A DNA stretch of 64,000 bases from Planococcus sp. MER TA 32b (GCA_023715185.1 JAMCAN010000001.1:1426001-1490000), one strand, 5' to 3'. Numbered from the stretch's first letter, positions 34,239 through 43,663 are shown. Notes: generated by a model from the letters alone, not told the origin. Made by a program: numbers and translations.

Positions 34239-35372
34239 GTGAAGATCAAAACAATTGAACCTACACCAAGCCCGAATACGATGAAAGTGATCATCGATCA
34301 AGAGCTGCCATTCGGCAAAAGCCATAATTATAATCAGGATAATGTCGAAGGCGCACCGAAGGAAATTCAAAATATCCTGACGATTGAAGGTGTAAAGGGC
34401 GTGTACCACGTCGCGGATTTTCTAGCGGTCGAACGAATCGCGAAATTCGGCTGGGAAAATATCCTGGCCGATGTCCGCAGAGCTCTTGGCGAAGACAATG
34501 ACAGCATGGAACAGGAAATAGCGATGGATGAGCATTACGGGGAAGTATATGTACATGTCCAGGAGTTCAAAGGCATACCGCTGCAGGTTAAAGTTTTCGA
34601 TAACGCCTCGGAAGAACGTTTCGGAATGCCCGAGCGTTTTGTCACAGCGATGAGCATTGTCATGGACCCGACGGAAGAAAACTATCTGCTGCAGCGCAAA
34701 TGGGCCGATTATGGCGTACGCTATGGAGAAAAAGATGAAATCGGCAAAAGTGTCGTAGAAGAAATTGAAGCGGCTTATCCGCAGGAGCGGCTGGATGCTT
34801 TAACCGAAACAAAAGATCCGGAAAAACAGGAAGCTGTGTCACGGGGGAAAAAAGTGTCCGTCCAGGAATTTGATGTTCCGGAATGGGAAACGCGTTTTCA
34901 ATTACTGGATCAAATGATTGAAGCCGATCTTGAGGATCTGCCGCTGCTGGACAAGGCGCTTGACGATGAGAAGATGTCAATCCGCCGCCAGGCCGCAATC
35001 TATCTCGGCGATATTGATGACAAAGCGGTTGTGCCATATATCGAACGGGCGATGAAAGATAAAAGCTGGGCTGTCCGCAGAACTGCCGGTGATACAATAA
35101 GTGATCTCGGATTTGAAGAGTTCGAACCCATCATGATTGAAACGTTAAAAGACAAAAACAAGCTGGTCCGCTGGCGTGCGGCAATGTTCCTGTATGAAAC
35201 CGGAACAAAATCGGCGCTTCCTGCACTTAAGGAAGCTGGAAATGATCCGGAATTTGAAGTTAAATTGCAGATTAAAATGGCGATTGCGCGCATTGAACAA
35301 GGCGAAGAAGCGGAAGGTTCGGTCTGGAAACAGATGACCGAAGCCCGCCAGGCCATGAAAGAGCAGAAATAA
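34239..35372 (+). CDS. ypgR: CvfC/YpgR, Nfu N-terminal domain fused to HEAT repeats
   Basis: 377-residue protein homologous to B. subtilis YpgR and S. aureus conserved virulence factor C. Residues 1-85 match the Nfu/NifU N-terminal fold (TPSPNTMKV, IEGVKGVYHVADFLAVE) but the Cys-bearing NifU C-terminal domain is missing, so no Fe-S site. From about residue 215 on, HEAT-like repeats (IRRQAAIYLGDIDD, WAVRRTAGDTISDLG, VRWRAAMFLYETG) form a protein-binding solenoid. GTG 34239 with SD GGAGGG sets the start. Function in the cell is not established. Confidence 0.87.
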   Translation: MKIKTIEPTPSPNTMKVIIDQELPFGKSHNYNQDNVEGAPKEIQNILTIEGVKGVYHVADFLAVERIAKFGWENILADVRRALGEDNDSMEQEIAMDEHYGEVYVHVQEFKGIPLQVKVFDNASEERFGMPERFVTAMSIVMDPTEENYLLQRKWADYGVRYGEKDEIGKSVVEEIEAAYPQERLDALTETKDPEKQEAVSRGKKVSVQEFDVPEWETRFQLLDQMIEADLEDLPLLDKALDDEKMSIRRQAAIYLGDIDDKAVVPYIERAMKDKSWAVRRTAGDTISDLGFEEFEPIMIETLKDKNKLVRWRAAMFLYETGTKSALPALKEAGNDPEFEVKLQIKMAIARIEQGEEAEGSVWKQMTEARQAMKEQK

Positions 35373-35388
35373 TAAGTGATTTGAATTT

Positions 35389-35428
35389 TAAAATGGCCAG
35401 CGGCTTTCATAGCGGCTGGTCATTTTTT
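35389..35428 (+). terminator. Intrinsic terminator of the ypgQ-yfmR-ypgR unit
   Basis: Stem AAATGGCCAGC / GCTGGTCATTT with a loop of about ten bases, then T6. Confidence 0.85.
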
Positions 35429-35539
35429 ATTGCCAGTATTTAGCCTGCCATTCCGAAGAGGGATGTTTCCATACATCCAGAAAGAGGTATTACCTTCTGA
35501 AACAGCTATTTTTGTTTAAACGAGAAGGAGGGCTTATGC

Positions 35540-35839
35540 ATGGAAGGCAATATCTTTTCAATAGAGATAATCAGCCAGGGGAAATACGAGTCGTGGGAAT
35601 TTAAAAATGAGGTGGCCAGGGATGAGCTTTTCAATAAGATATTGGAGCGTTTCAATGATCATGCGATAGCAAATAAGAGTGACGATGTGGATGACACACG
35701 CATAGTCCAGTTATCAGCCACCAGCTTAAAGATCAAGGAAGACGGAAATGTTGACCAGCAGGTGCCGTATGAATGGTATGAAGCTGACCAATTCGAACAG
35801 CTGCTTGAGTTCATCAATAATGAGTACCCGAAATATTAA
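35540..35839 (+). CDS. Small acidic protein, unknown
   Basis: 99-residue soluble protein, acidic, alternating beta and helix, C-terminal FEQLLEFINNEYPKY. No motif recognised. The SD is a strong GGAGGG eight bases from ATG 35540. A separate unit between the ypgR terminator and brxA, with a 97-bp gap to brxA. Confidence 0.65.
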   Translation: MEGNIFSIEIISQGKYESWEFKNEVARDELFNKILERFNDHAIANKSDDVDDTRIVQLSATSLKIKEDGNVDQQVPYEWYEADQFEQLLEFINNEYPKY

Positions 35840-35935
35840 TAACCTCAAATGCATGAAAACACCTGATAATTCCGTTAGAATGGAATTAAGAGCTTCGGTA
35901 AAAGGGAGCGAGTATATAAAAAGGTGGTAAGTGGA

Positions 35936-36370
35936 ATGAATGCATATGATGAATATATGAAAGGCATCGTAACACCGATGCGCAAAGAATTGACTGACCA
36001 TGGATTTAAGGAATTGCTGACTCCGGAAGATGTCAATGAACACATAAGCGAAGCAAAAGGCACAACACTGGCTGTCATCAACTCGGTCTGCGGATGTGCA
36101 GCGGGGCTTGCGCGACCAGGGGTCATTGAAGCGCTGAACAGTACGGAAACAAAACCGGATCATCTGGTGACGGTGTTTGCGGGCCAGGAAAAAGAGGCGA
36201 CTGCTCAGATGCGCAGCTATTTTGAGGATGTGCCGCCATCATCGCCGTCCATCGCAGTTTTGAAAGACGGGGAACTGGCATATTTTATTCCGCGTGAACA
36301 GATTGAAGACCATTCGGTTGAACATATCCGTGATACGCTGAAACAGGCCCTGGAACAGGTCTCTGAATAA
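35936..36370 (+). CDS. brxA: Bacilliredoxin BrxA/BrxB (YphP)
   Basis: Thioredoxin-like protein of 145 residues that removes bacillithiol from oxidised proteins. The hallmark CGC active site (Cys52-Gly-Cys54) is in INSVCGCAAGLARP; VTVFAGQEKEATAQMR and the SPSIAVLKDG loop are also family-typical. ATG 35936 is preferred to the in-frame start at 35924. Stop overlaps the ypiP ATG by one base, so the two are co-translated, as seen in the B. subtilis yphP-ypiP area. Confidence 0.92.
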   Translation: MNAYDEYMKGIVTPMRKELTDHGFKELLTPEDVNEHISEAKGTTLAVINSVCGCAAGLARPGVIEALNSTETKPDHLVTVFAGQEKEATAQMRSYFEDVPPSSPSIAVLKDGELAYFIPREQIEDHSVEHIRDTLKQALEQVSE

Positions 36371-37143
36371 TGGCGACAATAGTTACGACTGCCTACCGGC
36401 CCACTGCAGCCGCTGTTGCGGAAGCCGAAAGGGCTGCTGCGGAGCTGGATATCCAGTTCGTCGTCCGCAATAAACGGTCGATAGGCAAAATGCATGCCGA
36501 CGAACATTCGGATATCCTGGTGGCTTCAAAAGAACGGCTTGAGTTTTATCCAATGGGTAAAACAGAGCCGTTCTTTTTTCACCCGAATTCAGCAGCTTTC
36601 CGCACCAAAAGGCCATTGGAAAGGGATCCGCTTATAGAAGTCACAGGCCTCTCGCCGGGTGACAGTTTCCTGGATTGCACCCTTGGCATGGCTTCGGATG
36701 CAATTACAGTGTCGCAATATATAGGTCCCGACGGAAAGGTCGCAGGCTGTGAGAGCAACCCGAGTATAGCCTATATCCTTAAAACTGGCCTTTCCCGCTA
36801 TGATGCGATGCCCCATCTTACGGAAGCGATGAGAAGGATCTGCGTCATGAATTCGGACGCAGTCGATTATTTGAAAACACTGGATAATGATGGTTTCGAT
36901 GTTGTCTATATGGATCCAATGTTTACCGAAGAAATCAAAGAGGCGTCCAATTTCACGCCAGTCCGTTCCAGCGCCGATATGGGCCAGCTCACAAATGAAT
37001 GGGTGCAAGAAGCAAAAAGGGTGGCGAAAAAAGCGGTTGTATTAAAGGCGCACTTCCGTTCTCAGGACTTCGAAAGATTCGGTTTTGAAAGGCGTGTCCG
37101 TCCGAACACGAAATTCCATTACGGGGTCATAAAAACATATTGA
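36370..37143 (+). CDS. ypiP: YpiP, class I SAM-dependent methyltransferase
   Basis: 257-residue RsmJ-like methyltransferase predicted to act on RNA. SAM motif I is LDCTLGMASDAI and the catalytic-type motif IV is VVYMDPMF. The N-terminal 80 residues form a small extra domain (TTAYRPTAAAVAEAERAAAEL). It begins at the last base of the brxA stop. Substrate not determinable; rRNA is inferred from the RsmJ resemblance. Confidence 0.83.
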   Translation: MATIVTTAYRPTAAAVAEAERAAAELDIQFVVRNKRSIGKMHADEHSDILVASKERLEFYPMGKTEPFFFHPNSAAFRTKRPLERDPLIEVTGLSPGDSFLDCTLGMASDAITVSQYIGPDGKVAGCESNPSIAYILKTGLSRYDAMPHLTEAMRRICVMNSDAVDYLKTLDNDGFDVVYMDPMFTEEIKEASNFTPVRSSADMGQLTNEWVQEAKRVAKKAVVLKAHFRSQDFERFGFERRVRPNTKFHYGVIKTY

Positions 37144-37149
37144 AAATAA

Positions 37150-37187
37150 TAAGGGCCCTTCCTGAAAACAGGAAGGGCCCTTATTTG
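37150..37187. terminator. Bidirectional intrinsic terminator
   Basis: Perfect 14-bp stem AAGGGCCCTTCCTG / CAGGAAGGGCCCTT with AAAA loop between ypiP and the convergent 25-codon ORF. Confidence 0.9.
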
Positions 37188-37194
37188 TGAATTT

Positions 37195-37272
37195 TTAGTC
37201 AGTAAAGCTTAATGAAGTCAAGTACCCAAGCATAAGCAGGAGACCCAGGCCGATAAGAATCGATGCATCCAT
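37195..37272 (-). CDS. 25-residue hydrophobic peptide
   Basis: Minus-strand ORF encoding 25 residues, beginning MDASILIGLGLLLMLGYL and ending TSLSFTD: a single membrane helix with acidic ends. A textbook SD AAGGAGG stands eight bases before ATG 37272 and a terminator follows the stop, so it has full gene architecture. Reminiscent in form of KdpF-like or other regulatory membrane peptides, but no homology is claimed. Confidence 0.6.
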   Translation of the reverse strand: MDASILIGLGLLLMLGYLTSLSFTD

Positions 37273-37419
37273 GAAAAATTCCTCCTTTTTCAAAAAAAAC
37301 AGCGCGTATTTGCTGATTTTATTGTACAATGAATTTCAAGAAGATGAAACCTTTACCATTATAATTCGTATAATTAAACAGAAGTGTTTACAAATTGTTC
37401 GAAATTGAAGGTGATCAAG

Positions 37420-38013
37420 ATGAAAAATTGGTGGAAAAAATCGCTGGTGATTGCAGTAGCTGTCCTGAGCCTTGGCACGATTCCCCCTAACCATACGATT
37501 TGGGAATCATTGCTCGATGACAAGCCGGAACTCAAAACTCACGCCGAGAAAAGTCGGAATACTCAAATTACATATGATTGGCTGGATCCCTCTGAATTCT
37601 ATTACAATAATCCGACCATACTCGACACAGTGCACCAGACCGCTGAAGAGCAGGCTTACATGAAATTCGGCTCGCGCATCGGTCCGGTTATCGGTGATGA
37701 ATTCAAGACGGCCATTCTGCCGAACATCCAGCAGGCGATCGATCTGCATCTTGCCCAGGTCGATTCTGAGAGCCTGAGGCGATTGGCCATTTCCCAGAAG
37801 CCTTCCGGTGCGCATTCAGAGAAGATTTTCCATATCTATGATACGGAAACGAATAAAGACAAAATCCGCTTCCATGTCCGGACTGAGAAGAAGCCGCAGG
37901 AAGGTTATTATTTCAACTTCCATTATCATCTGGAGGATGATGATTTTCAGCAGCACATAACATTGGGCGATATTTACTGGTCCAAAAATACTCCGCCGAA
38001 GTGGCTGTCGTAA
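37420..38013 (+). CDS. ypjP: YpjP-like exported protein
   Basis: 197-residue protein of the YpjP family, unknown function. N-terminal KNWWKKSLVIAVAVLSLGTIPP is a signal peptide or anchor without a lipobox. The mature domain has YDWLDPSEFYYNNPTI and a C-terminal HYHLEDDDFQQHITLGDIYWSKNTPPKWLS that is typical of the family. ATG 37420 with SD GAAGGTG. Position upstream of the thymidylate synthase gene matches B. subtilis. Confidence 0.82.
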   Translation: MKNWWKKSLVIAVAVLSLGTIPPNHTIWESLLDDKPELKTHAEKSRNTQITYDWLDPSEFYYNNPTILDTVHQTAEEQAYMKFGSRIGPVIGDEFKTAILPNIQQAIDLHLAQVDSESLRRLAISQKPSGAHSEKIFHIYDTETNKDKIRFHVRTEKKPQEGYYFNFHYHLEDDDFQQHITLGDIYWSKNTPPKWLS

Positions 38014-38041
38014 AACCGTTATATTTATAACGGTTTTTTTG
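38012..38041 (+). terminator. Intrinsic terminator overlapping the ypjP stop
   Basis: AAAACCGTTATA / TATAACGGTTTT with a minimal loop then T-run. Confidence 0.8.
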
Positions 38042-38073
38042 TTATGATTAAGCTTATAATGGAGGCGAAATGA

Positions 38074-39018
38074 ATGAGACAATATTTGGATTTATGTGAA
38101 CATATATTAGAGAACGGAACAGAAAAAGAAGACCGGACAGGCACGGGAACATTAAGTGTTTTCGGTTATCAGATGCGCTATGACCTGACCAAAGGCTTTC
38201 CGTTGATGACAACGAAAAAAACCGCGTTCCGCCTCATCGTGTCAGAGCTCCTTTGGTTTATCAAAGGCGACACTAACGTAAAATCACTGATTGCAGACAA
38301 TAATCATATTTGGGACGAATGGGCATTTGGCCAATGGGTTTCAAGCAAGGAATACGATGGGCCAGATATGACTGATTTCGGTCGCCGGGCACAAAAAGAC
38401 GAAGAATTCGCGGTTCTTTATAATGAACAAATGGCGATTTTCCAGAAGAAAATCCTCGAAGATGATTCATTTGCTGAAAAGTACGGTGATTTAGGCCCGG
38501 TGTATGGCAAACAATGGCGTTCATGGCAGGCGACAACCGGAGAGACGATCGATCAATTGAAAAATGTGATTGAAGCAATCAAAAAAAATCCGGATTCAAG
38601 GCGCCATCTGGTGACAGCCTGGAACCCTGAGTTTGTAGAGGATATGGCTTTGCCGCCATGCCATACGATGTTCCAGTTTTATGTGGCTGACGGCAAATTA
38701 TCGTGCCAGCTTTATCAGCGGAGCGCGGATGTATTTCTCGGGGTGCCATTCAACATCGCTTCCTATGCTTTGCTGACGCATTTGATTGCGCGGGAATGCG
38801 GTCTGGAAGTCGGCGATTTTGTCCACACAACAGGAGATACGCATCTGTATATGAATCATATGGAACAGGTAAAAGAACAGCTCAGCAGAACACCGAAAGA
38901 GCTGCCGGCTTTAAGAGTGAATGAAGACGTTGAATCGATATTTGATTTGACTATGGACGATATCAGCATAGAAGGATATGATCCGCATCCAAGGATTTCA
39001 GCACCTGTCGCTGTTTAG
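38074..39018 (+). CDS. thyA: Thymidylate synthase (ThyA type)
   Basis: Converts dUMP and methylenetetrahydrofolate to dTMP and dihydrofolate. The 314-residue length shows the Lactobacillus-type insertion relative to the 264-residue E. coli enzyme. The catalytic Cys196 is in [29 protein letters not shown] and [11 protein letters not shown] are also diagnostic. SD GGAGGCG precedes ATG 38074. dfrA follows after 11 bp, giving the functional pair that recycles the dihydrofolate made here. Confidence 0.96.
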   Translation: MRQYLDLCEHILENGTEKEDRTGTGTLSVFGYQMRYDLTKGFPLMTTKKTAFRLIVSELLWFIKGDTNVKSLIADNNHIWDEWAFGQWVSSKEYDGPDMTDFGRRAQKDEEFAVLYNEQMAIFQKKILEDDSFAEKYGDLGPVYGKQWRSWQATTGETIDQLKNVIEAIKKNPDSRRHLVTAWNPEFVEDMALPPCHTMFQFYVADGKLSCQLYQRSADVFLGVPFNIASYALLTHLIARECGLEVGDFVHTTGDTHLYMNHMEQVKEQLSRTPKELPALRVNEDVESIFDLTMDDISIEGYDPHPRISAPVAV

Positions 39019-39029
39019 GAGGAATATAG

Positions 39030-39527
39030 ATGATTTCATTGATGGTTGCACACGACCCGAACCGTGTCATCGGCCGGAATAATCAGTTGCCGTGGCATAT
39101 ACCGGAAGATCTTGCATACTTTAAGAAACATACGATAAATAAAGCTATTGTCATGGGACGCAATACTTTTGAGTCAATTGGACGGCCATTGCCGAAACGG
39201 CGCAATATTGTTGTGAGCCGCCAGAAGGATCTCACAATCGACGGAGTGGATGTCGTCAATTCAATTGAGGATGCCGTTAAACTTGCGGAAGAATTCCATC
39301 CGGAAGTGATGATCATAGGAGGCGAACAGATTTTTAAGACGGTTCTTCCGGCTGCTGACCGCCTTTATATAACTTTGATCCACGATGAATTTGAGGGTGA
39401 CACCCACTTCCCGGAATACGGGGAAGGATGGGAGCTTGCCTCCGAATCCGACCGTTTTGAATCAAATGGTGTTTCTTTCACCTATTTAATATTTGATCGA
39501 AAAAACGGAGGATCGACGCATGCTTAA
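39030..39527 (+). CDS. dfrA: Dihydrofolate reductase
   Basis: Reduces dihydrofolate to tetrahydrofolate with NADPH. 165 residues with MISLMVAHDPNRVIGRNNQLPWHIPEDL (active-site acid in PEDL), MGRNTFESIGRPLP, IIGGEQIFK and a C-terminal DTHFPEY. The residue in the GGEQIF position is Phe, the usual trimethoprim-sensitive form in staphylococcal numbering (F98), which is an inference. Co-transcribed with thyA; the 3' end overlaps the acyltransferase start by eight bases. Confidence 0.95.
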   Translation: MISLMVAHDPNRVIGRNNQLPWHIPEDLAYFKKHTINKAIVMGRNTFESIGRPLPKRRNIVVSRQKDLTIDGVDVVNSIEDAVKLAEEFHPEVMIIGGEQIFKTVLPAADRLYITLIHDEFEGDTHFPEYGEGWELASESDRFESNGVSFTYLIFDRKNGGSTHA

Positions 39528-40260
39528 TTCGATAAGAACTTTTTCCTTCCTGTTCGGTTATTTGCCTGTAGCGGCAATAAAGCTGAAAAGTTTCCAAAAG
39601 AAGAAGGCTAATATGACCGTGCAGGAGTATGATGAGCTGATCCATACTGAACCGAGGAAATGGGCGTCCGGCATCATGAAGCGGACCAAAAGCGATATTT
39701 CGGTAAGCGGGCTTGAGTTGCTTCCGGATGCACCGGTTCTGTTTGTCAGCAATCATGAAGGCAATTTCGATATACCAGTCATTCTTTCGAGCATTCCCAA
39801 ACCTTTCGGGTTCATTTCCAAAAAAGAAGTGAAAAAGCTGCCGGTCATCCCGGTTTATATGGAAGATATGAACTGTGTTTTCATCGACCGCACAGATCGG
39901 AGAAGTGCCTTGAAATCAATTTCCGATACAGCGCAGAAACTGAAAGAAGGCCATTCCATCCTGATTTTTCCGGAAGGGACACGGAGCAAAGGGCAGGGGC
40001 TTGGTGATTTCAAAGCCGGTTTTATGCGCATCGCTGCAGATGCGGGCGTGCCGATTGTGCCTTTGGCTATACAAGGAACAGCGGATATCATGGAAAAAAA
40101 CAATAATAAAATCCATCCGGCAAAAGTGAAGCTGCAAATTCTTGAGCCGATTGAACCGGAATTCATAAAATCCCTTTCTTCGAAAGAAGCTGTTCAATTT
40201 GTTAAAAATAAGATAGAACAACAGCTGAAGGCCATGCAGGGCCATCAACAGAGGCAATAG
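39520..40260 (+). CDS. 1-acyl-sn-glycerol-3-phosphate acyltransferase-like (PlsC/YpkP)
   Basis: Membrane-associated acyltransferase of 246 residues that probably makes phosphatidic acid. Catalytic HX4D is NHEGNFD, block III is FPEGTRSKGQGLGDFKAGF, and block IV VPLAIQGT. An N-terminal hydrophobic stretch (FSFLFGYLPVAAIKL) may anchor it. ATG 39520 has SD GGAGG eight bases upstream; the longer frame from 39493 lies inside dfrA. Equivalent of B. subtilis ypkP next to dfrA. Confidence 0.85.
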   Translation: MLNSIRTFSFLFGYLPVAAIKLKSFQKKKANMTVQEYDELIHTEPRKWASGIMKRTKSDISVSGLELLPDAPVLFVSNHEGNFDIPVILSSIPKPFGFISKKEVKKLPVIPVYMEDMNCVFIDRTDRRSALKSISDTAQKLKEGHSILIFPEGTRSKGQGLGDFKAGFMRIAADAGVPIVPLAIQGTADIMEKNNNKIHPAKVKLQILEPIEPEFIKSLSSKEAVQFVKNKIEQQLKAMQGHQQRQ

Positions 40261-40297
40261 CCTTATGCCTGTTCAAATCCTAAGCCAGCCATATCAT

Positions 40298-40326
40298 TTG
40301 CTATGGCACCCTCATGTTTTTAGAAT
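40298..40326 (+). promoter_or_regulatory. SigA-type promoter of the degV gene
   Basis: TTGCTA (40298-40303), 17 bp, TAGAAT (40321-40326), 36 bp before the ATG. Confidence 0.55.
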
Positions 40327-40362
40327 AGGAAATAAGGTATATAAGAAAAAGGAAGTGACGTC

Positions 40363-41202
40363 ATGTCAAGGATTCATATAGTGACGGATTCGACTTCGGA
40401 TCTGCGTCCTGAAGTATTAAAGCAGTATGGCGTGCATATGGTGCCATTATCTATTCAAATAGGAGACAAAACTTATTTGGACCGTGTTGACCTTGAACCC
40501 GAATCATTTCTCGGGCTGATGGCGGAATCCGAAGAATTGCCGAAGAGCTCCCAGCCGGCGCCGGGCGTTTTCAAAGAGCTTTACGATGAACTTGGCAAAG
40601 ACGGAGATCAGGTATTGTCCATCCATATGACAGGGGGCATGAGCGGAACGGTCGAATCAGCACGGACGGCAGCGGAATTGACCGACACGGATGTCACCGT
40701 GATCGACTCGCGTTATATTTCATATGCATTATCTTTCCAAGTTATAGAAGCCGCTAAAATGGCGGAAGAAGGAAAATCAATGGAGGAAATTGTTGCCCGT
40801 GTCGATGAAATCCGAAGAAACACCAAATTATTCGTAGTGGTGGATACATTGGACAACCTGGTTAAAGGCGGCCGTATTGGCAAGGGCCGTGCCATGGTCG
40901 GTTCATTCCTCAAGATCAAACCGATCGCTTCTTTGGATGATGGCGAATACACGCCAGTGGCAAAAGCCCGCAGCCACAAAAAAGTGGTTGATTACCTTTT
41001 CGAGGATTTTACCGAACGCACAAGAGGCAAGGCGGTTAAAGGTGTAGGATTTGCGCACGCAAATGGTCTTGCGATGGCAGAACCATTGCGTGAAAAAATC
41101 ATCGCATCCGGATTTGACGATATCTTTTTCGATTTCACAACGCCTGTAATATCCACTCATACCGGTATTGGAGCCCTGGGCTTCATGTTCTACACCGATT
41201 AA
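40363..41202 (+). CDS. DegV family fatty-acid-binding protein (FakB-like)
   Basis: 279-residue DegV protein; family members present a bound fatty acid to the kinase FakA for phosphorylation and phospholipid synthesis. Signatures are IVTDSTSDL at the N-terminus, SSQPAPGVF, MTGGMSGTVESAR, the VDTLDNLVKGGRIGK loop and the C-terminal STHTGIGALGFMF with the conserved His. It follows the PlsC-like gene, which fits a lipid role. SD GGAAGTG. Confidence 0.88.
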   Translation: MSRIHIVTDSTSDLRPEVLKQYGVHMVPLSIQIGDKTYLDRVDLEPESFLGLMAESEELPKSSQPAPGVFKELYDELGKDGDQVLSIHMTGGMSGTVESARTAAELTDTDVTVIDSRYISYALSFQVIEAAKMAEEGKSMEEIVARVDEIRRNTKLFVVVDTLDNLVKGGRIGKGRAMVGSFLKIKPIASLDDGEYTPVAKARSHKKVVDYLFEDFTERTRGKAVKGVGFAHANGLAMAEPLREKIIASGFDDIFFDFTTPVISTHTGIGALGFMFYTD

Positions 41203-41245
41203 CGGAATCACTGACGATTTTCAGTAAGGTAAAGGAGAGAAGTAA

Positions 41246-42049
41246 GTGAAACGCATCCTGTATATAGTCTTATCAGCCATTGTTTTGTTAGCGGGATGCA
41301 GTTCCTCTTTTATTTTCGGCAACGACGAAGCGACGCCTAGGGTTCAGACGGTTTTTGCAGGATACCAGGTGCCGCCGAACTTTATACCGCAGGCGCTTGT
41401 TATTACAGCGCTTGGCGATTCGCTGTCGCAAGGCGTTGGCGACGAAGCGAACAGAGGCGGGTATGTTGGCCGGCTGGCATCTGAAATCAGGGAGTGGCCC
41501 GGGGTCCGGGGCGCCGCGGTGGAAAATACGGCAAAACGCGGCCGCAGAAGCGATCAATTATTATCCATGTTTCAAAAAGGCGAATTGACTGGACCTGTCA
41601 GTGAAGCGGATTACATCGTTATGACAATCGGCGGAAACGACATTATGAGAATCGTAAAACGTGATTTATTCAACTTGAATCTCGAAGCCTTTCGGGAAGA
41701 GCTCCTGTTATATGAAAACAGATATGAAAATATTTACTCCACAATCCGTGAAATGAATCCCCAGGCTCCTTTGATCATGGTCGGCGTCTACAATCCTTTT
41801 TCGCTGATCACCGATGAAATCCAGGAATTTGATGAAATCATGGAAGCTTATAACGGCACAATGGAAGAAGCTTTGGCGGAAGATCCGCAGGCTTGCTTTG
41901 TGCCAGTCCAGGATTTGTTTGAAGGAAATGATAATCTTGTCTATCATACTGACTTTTTCCATCCGAATGGAAAGGGCTATGATTTGATGACAGATCGTAT
42001 TTTGGAACGCATGGAAGAGTGCGGTCTGATATTTGAAGACAGGGGGTGA
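41246..42049 (+). CDS. ypmR: YpmR, GDSL/SGNH lipoprotein hydrolase
   Basis: 267-residue SGNH-fold esterase or lipase attached outside the membrane as a lipoprotein (lipobox LLAGC, Cys17-18 region). Catalytic Ser in ITALGDSLSQGVG, oxyanion Gly and Asn in IGGNDIMR, and Asp-His in DFFHPNGKGY are all present. Start GTG 41246 with SD GGAGAG. The substrate is unknown. Followed by ypmS, msrA and msrB in the B. subtilis order. Confidence 0.87.
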   Translation: MKRILYIVLSAIVLLAGCSSSFIFGNDEATPRVQTVFAGYQVPPNFIPQALVITALGDSLSQGVGDEANRGGYVGRLASEIREWPGVRGAAVENTAKRGRRSDQLLSMFQKGELTGPVSEADYIVMTIGGNDIMRIVKRDLFNLNLEAFREELLLYENRYENIYSTIREMNPQAPLIMVGVYNPFSLITDEIQEFDEIMEAYNGTMEEALAEDPQACFVPVQDLFEGNDNLVYHTDFFHPNGKGYDLMTDRILERMEECGLIFEDRG

Positions 42050-42056
42050 AGGGCTT

Positions 42057-42632
42057 TTGAAATTATGGCGCACAGCATTTATCATTTTATTGGCAGTCAA
42101 TATACTGGCTTTAATCGCATTTGTATTTTATGTGACCATACCCGCCAAGGATTACATCAGCTATGAAGCGGAAAAGCGTGCATTCGCGGAAGGCAATACC
42201 TTGACTGTCAGAACTTCCAAAGCCGATTTTGAAGGAATTGCGAACACCTATATTCAGGATGCAATGAAAGACCAGCCCATCCCCTTGACTTTAGCAGTCA
42301 ACGACGATGTATCCCTGTCTACGGAATTACAGGTTTTTTCAATGGCATTGCCGATTCTGCTCAAGTTTGAGCCTCATGTGCAGGAAGATGGCAATCTCTT
42401 GCTTGAGCAGAAATCGGTGAATGTCGGCATGCTCGATATTCCACCCGAATCGGCATTGAAATTGCTGCGTGATTCAGTGGCATTGCCGGAATTCATGGAA
42501 GTGGATCCCGGGTCCGAGGAAATTCTGCTCCGATTGACCGAAATTCCATTGGATGATGGCATCAGCGTCAGAGCAGAGGCGTTTAATCTTGAAGAGGATG
42601 ACATCCGATTGCGTGTTACGATAACCCAATAG
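42057..42632 (+). CDS. ypmS: YpmS-like membrane-anchored protein (DUF2140)
   Basis: About 191 residues, one N-terminal membrane segment ([21 protein letters not shown]) and an extracytoplasmic DUF2140 domain containing [21 protein letters not shown], where family members are similar. TTG 42057 is chosen because the ORF begins within the ypmR stop region and AAGGG/AGGGGGTG lie upstream; the exact start is uncertain. Function unknown; it may assist the neighbouring YpmR. Confidence 0.75.
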   Translation: MKLWRTAFIILLAVNILALIAFVFYVTIPAKDYISYEAEKRAFAEGNTLTVRTSKADFEGIANTYIQDAMKDQPIPLTLAVNDDVSLSTELQVFSMALPILLKFEPHVQEDGNLLLEQKSVNVGMLDIPPESALKLLRDSVALPEFMEVDPGSEEILLRLTEIPLDDGISVRAEAFNLEEDDIRLRVTITQ

Positions 42633-42648
42633 AAAGAGGTGCGGGAAT

Positions 42649-43179
42649 ATGAAGACCGAAAAAGCCACATTTGCAGGAGGCTGTTTCTGGTGTATGGTCA
42701 AGCCTTTCGACAGTCTGCCTGGAATCGAATCGGTTGTCAGCGGTTATACCGGCGGAGAGCTGGAAAATCCGACTTATGAACAAGTCTGCACAAATCTGAC
42801 CGGCCACAAAGAGGCGGTTGAGATTATTTTCCAGCCTGAAATCTATCCATATGAAAAATTGCTGGAAGTTTTTTGGTCCCAGATCGATCCCACTGATGGG
42901 GGCGGCCAGTTTTTTGACCGGGGTTCGTCATATGCACCGGCAATTTTCTATCATACAGAAGAACAAAGGATTGCGGCTGAAAAGTCCAAAGAACAACTCG
43001 AAGCATCAGGCAAGTTCGATAAACCGATTGTCACGCCGATTCTCGAAGCCAAGCCGTTTTATTTGGCTGAAATGTACCATCAGGATTATTATAAGAAGAA
43101 TCCGGCGCATTATGAGCGTTATTCTGTCGGATCAGGCAGAGCCGCTTTTATTCAAAGAAATTGGGGTGAGCAGCAATGA
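42649..43179 (+). CDS. msrA: Peptide methionine (S)-S-oxide reductase MsrA
   Basis: Repairs the S-epimer of methionine sulfoxide using thioredoxin. 176 residues; catalytic Cys12 in the GGCFWC signature, with [17 protein letters not shown] and [16 protein letters not shown]. Cys15 and Cys47 region (VCTNLTGH) are other cysteines. SD AAAGAGGTG precedes the ATG. Overlaps msrB by four bases. Confidence 0.95.
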   Translation: MKTEKATFAGGCFWCMVKPFDSLPGIESVVSGYTGGELENPTYEQVCTNLTGHKEAVEIIFQPEIYPYEKLLEVFWSQIDPTDGGGQFFDRGSSYAPAIFYHTEEQRIAAEKSKEQLEASGKFDKPIVTPILEAKPFYLAEMYHQDYYKKNPAHYERYSVGSGRAAFIQRNWGEQQ

Positions 43180-43601
43180 AGGAAGAACTTAAACAGAAAT
43201 TATCGCCGATGCAATACCATGTGACTCAGGAAAACGGTACAGAACCGCCATTCCAAGGGGAATATGACCAGCATTTTGAAGAGGGCATCTACGTTGATAT
43301 CGTTTCCGGCAAGCCGTTATTCAGCTCAAAAGATAAATTCGATGCCCATTGCGGATGGCCGAGCTTCTCCAAACCGATCGAAGATGAGGAAGTGAAAGAG
43401 AGCTTTGACACCAGCCACGGCATGCGGCGTACGGAAGTGCGTTCAGCAACTGCGGATTCCCACTTGGGGCATCTGTTCCCGGACGGACCGTCGGAGCTTG
43501 GCGGTTTGCGTTACTGCATCAATTCCGCGGCGCTCCGTTTTGTGCCGAAGGAAGACCTTGATCAAGAAGGGTACTCAGAATACAAAGCGCTTTTTGAATA
43601 A
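43176..43601 (+). CDS. msrB: Peptide methionine (R)-S-oxide reductase MsrB
   Basis: Repairs the R-epimer of methionine sulfoxide. 141 residues with [35 protein letters not shown] and the catalytic Cys in [13 protein letters not shown]. The two CxxC zinc motifs found in many MsrB are absent, as in B. subtilis. ATGA overlap with msrA gives coupled synthesis of both epimer-specific enzymes. Confidence 0.95.
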   Translation: MKEELKQKLSPMQYHVTQENGTEPPFQGEYDQHFEEGIYVDIVSGKPLFSSKDKFDAHCGWPSFSKPIEDEEVKESFDTSHGMRRTEVRSATADSHLGHLFPDGPSELGGLRYCINSAALRFVPKEDLDQEGYSEYKALFE

Positions 43602-43663
43602 CATCGACTTTGATTTTCCGAGAGATTCGATTATCATAATTGGATAGCTGATGAAGAAATAAT

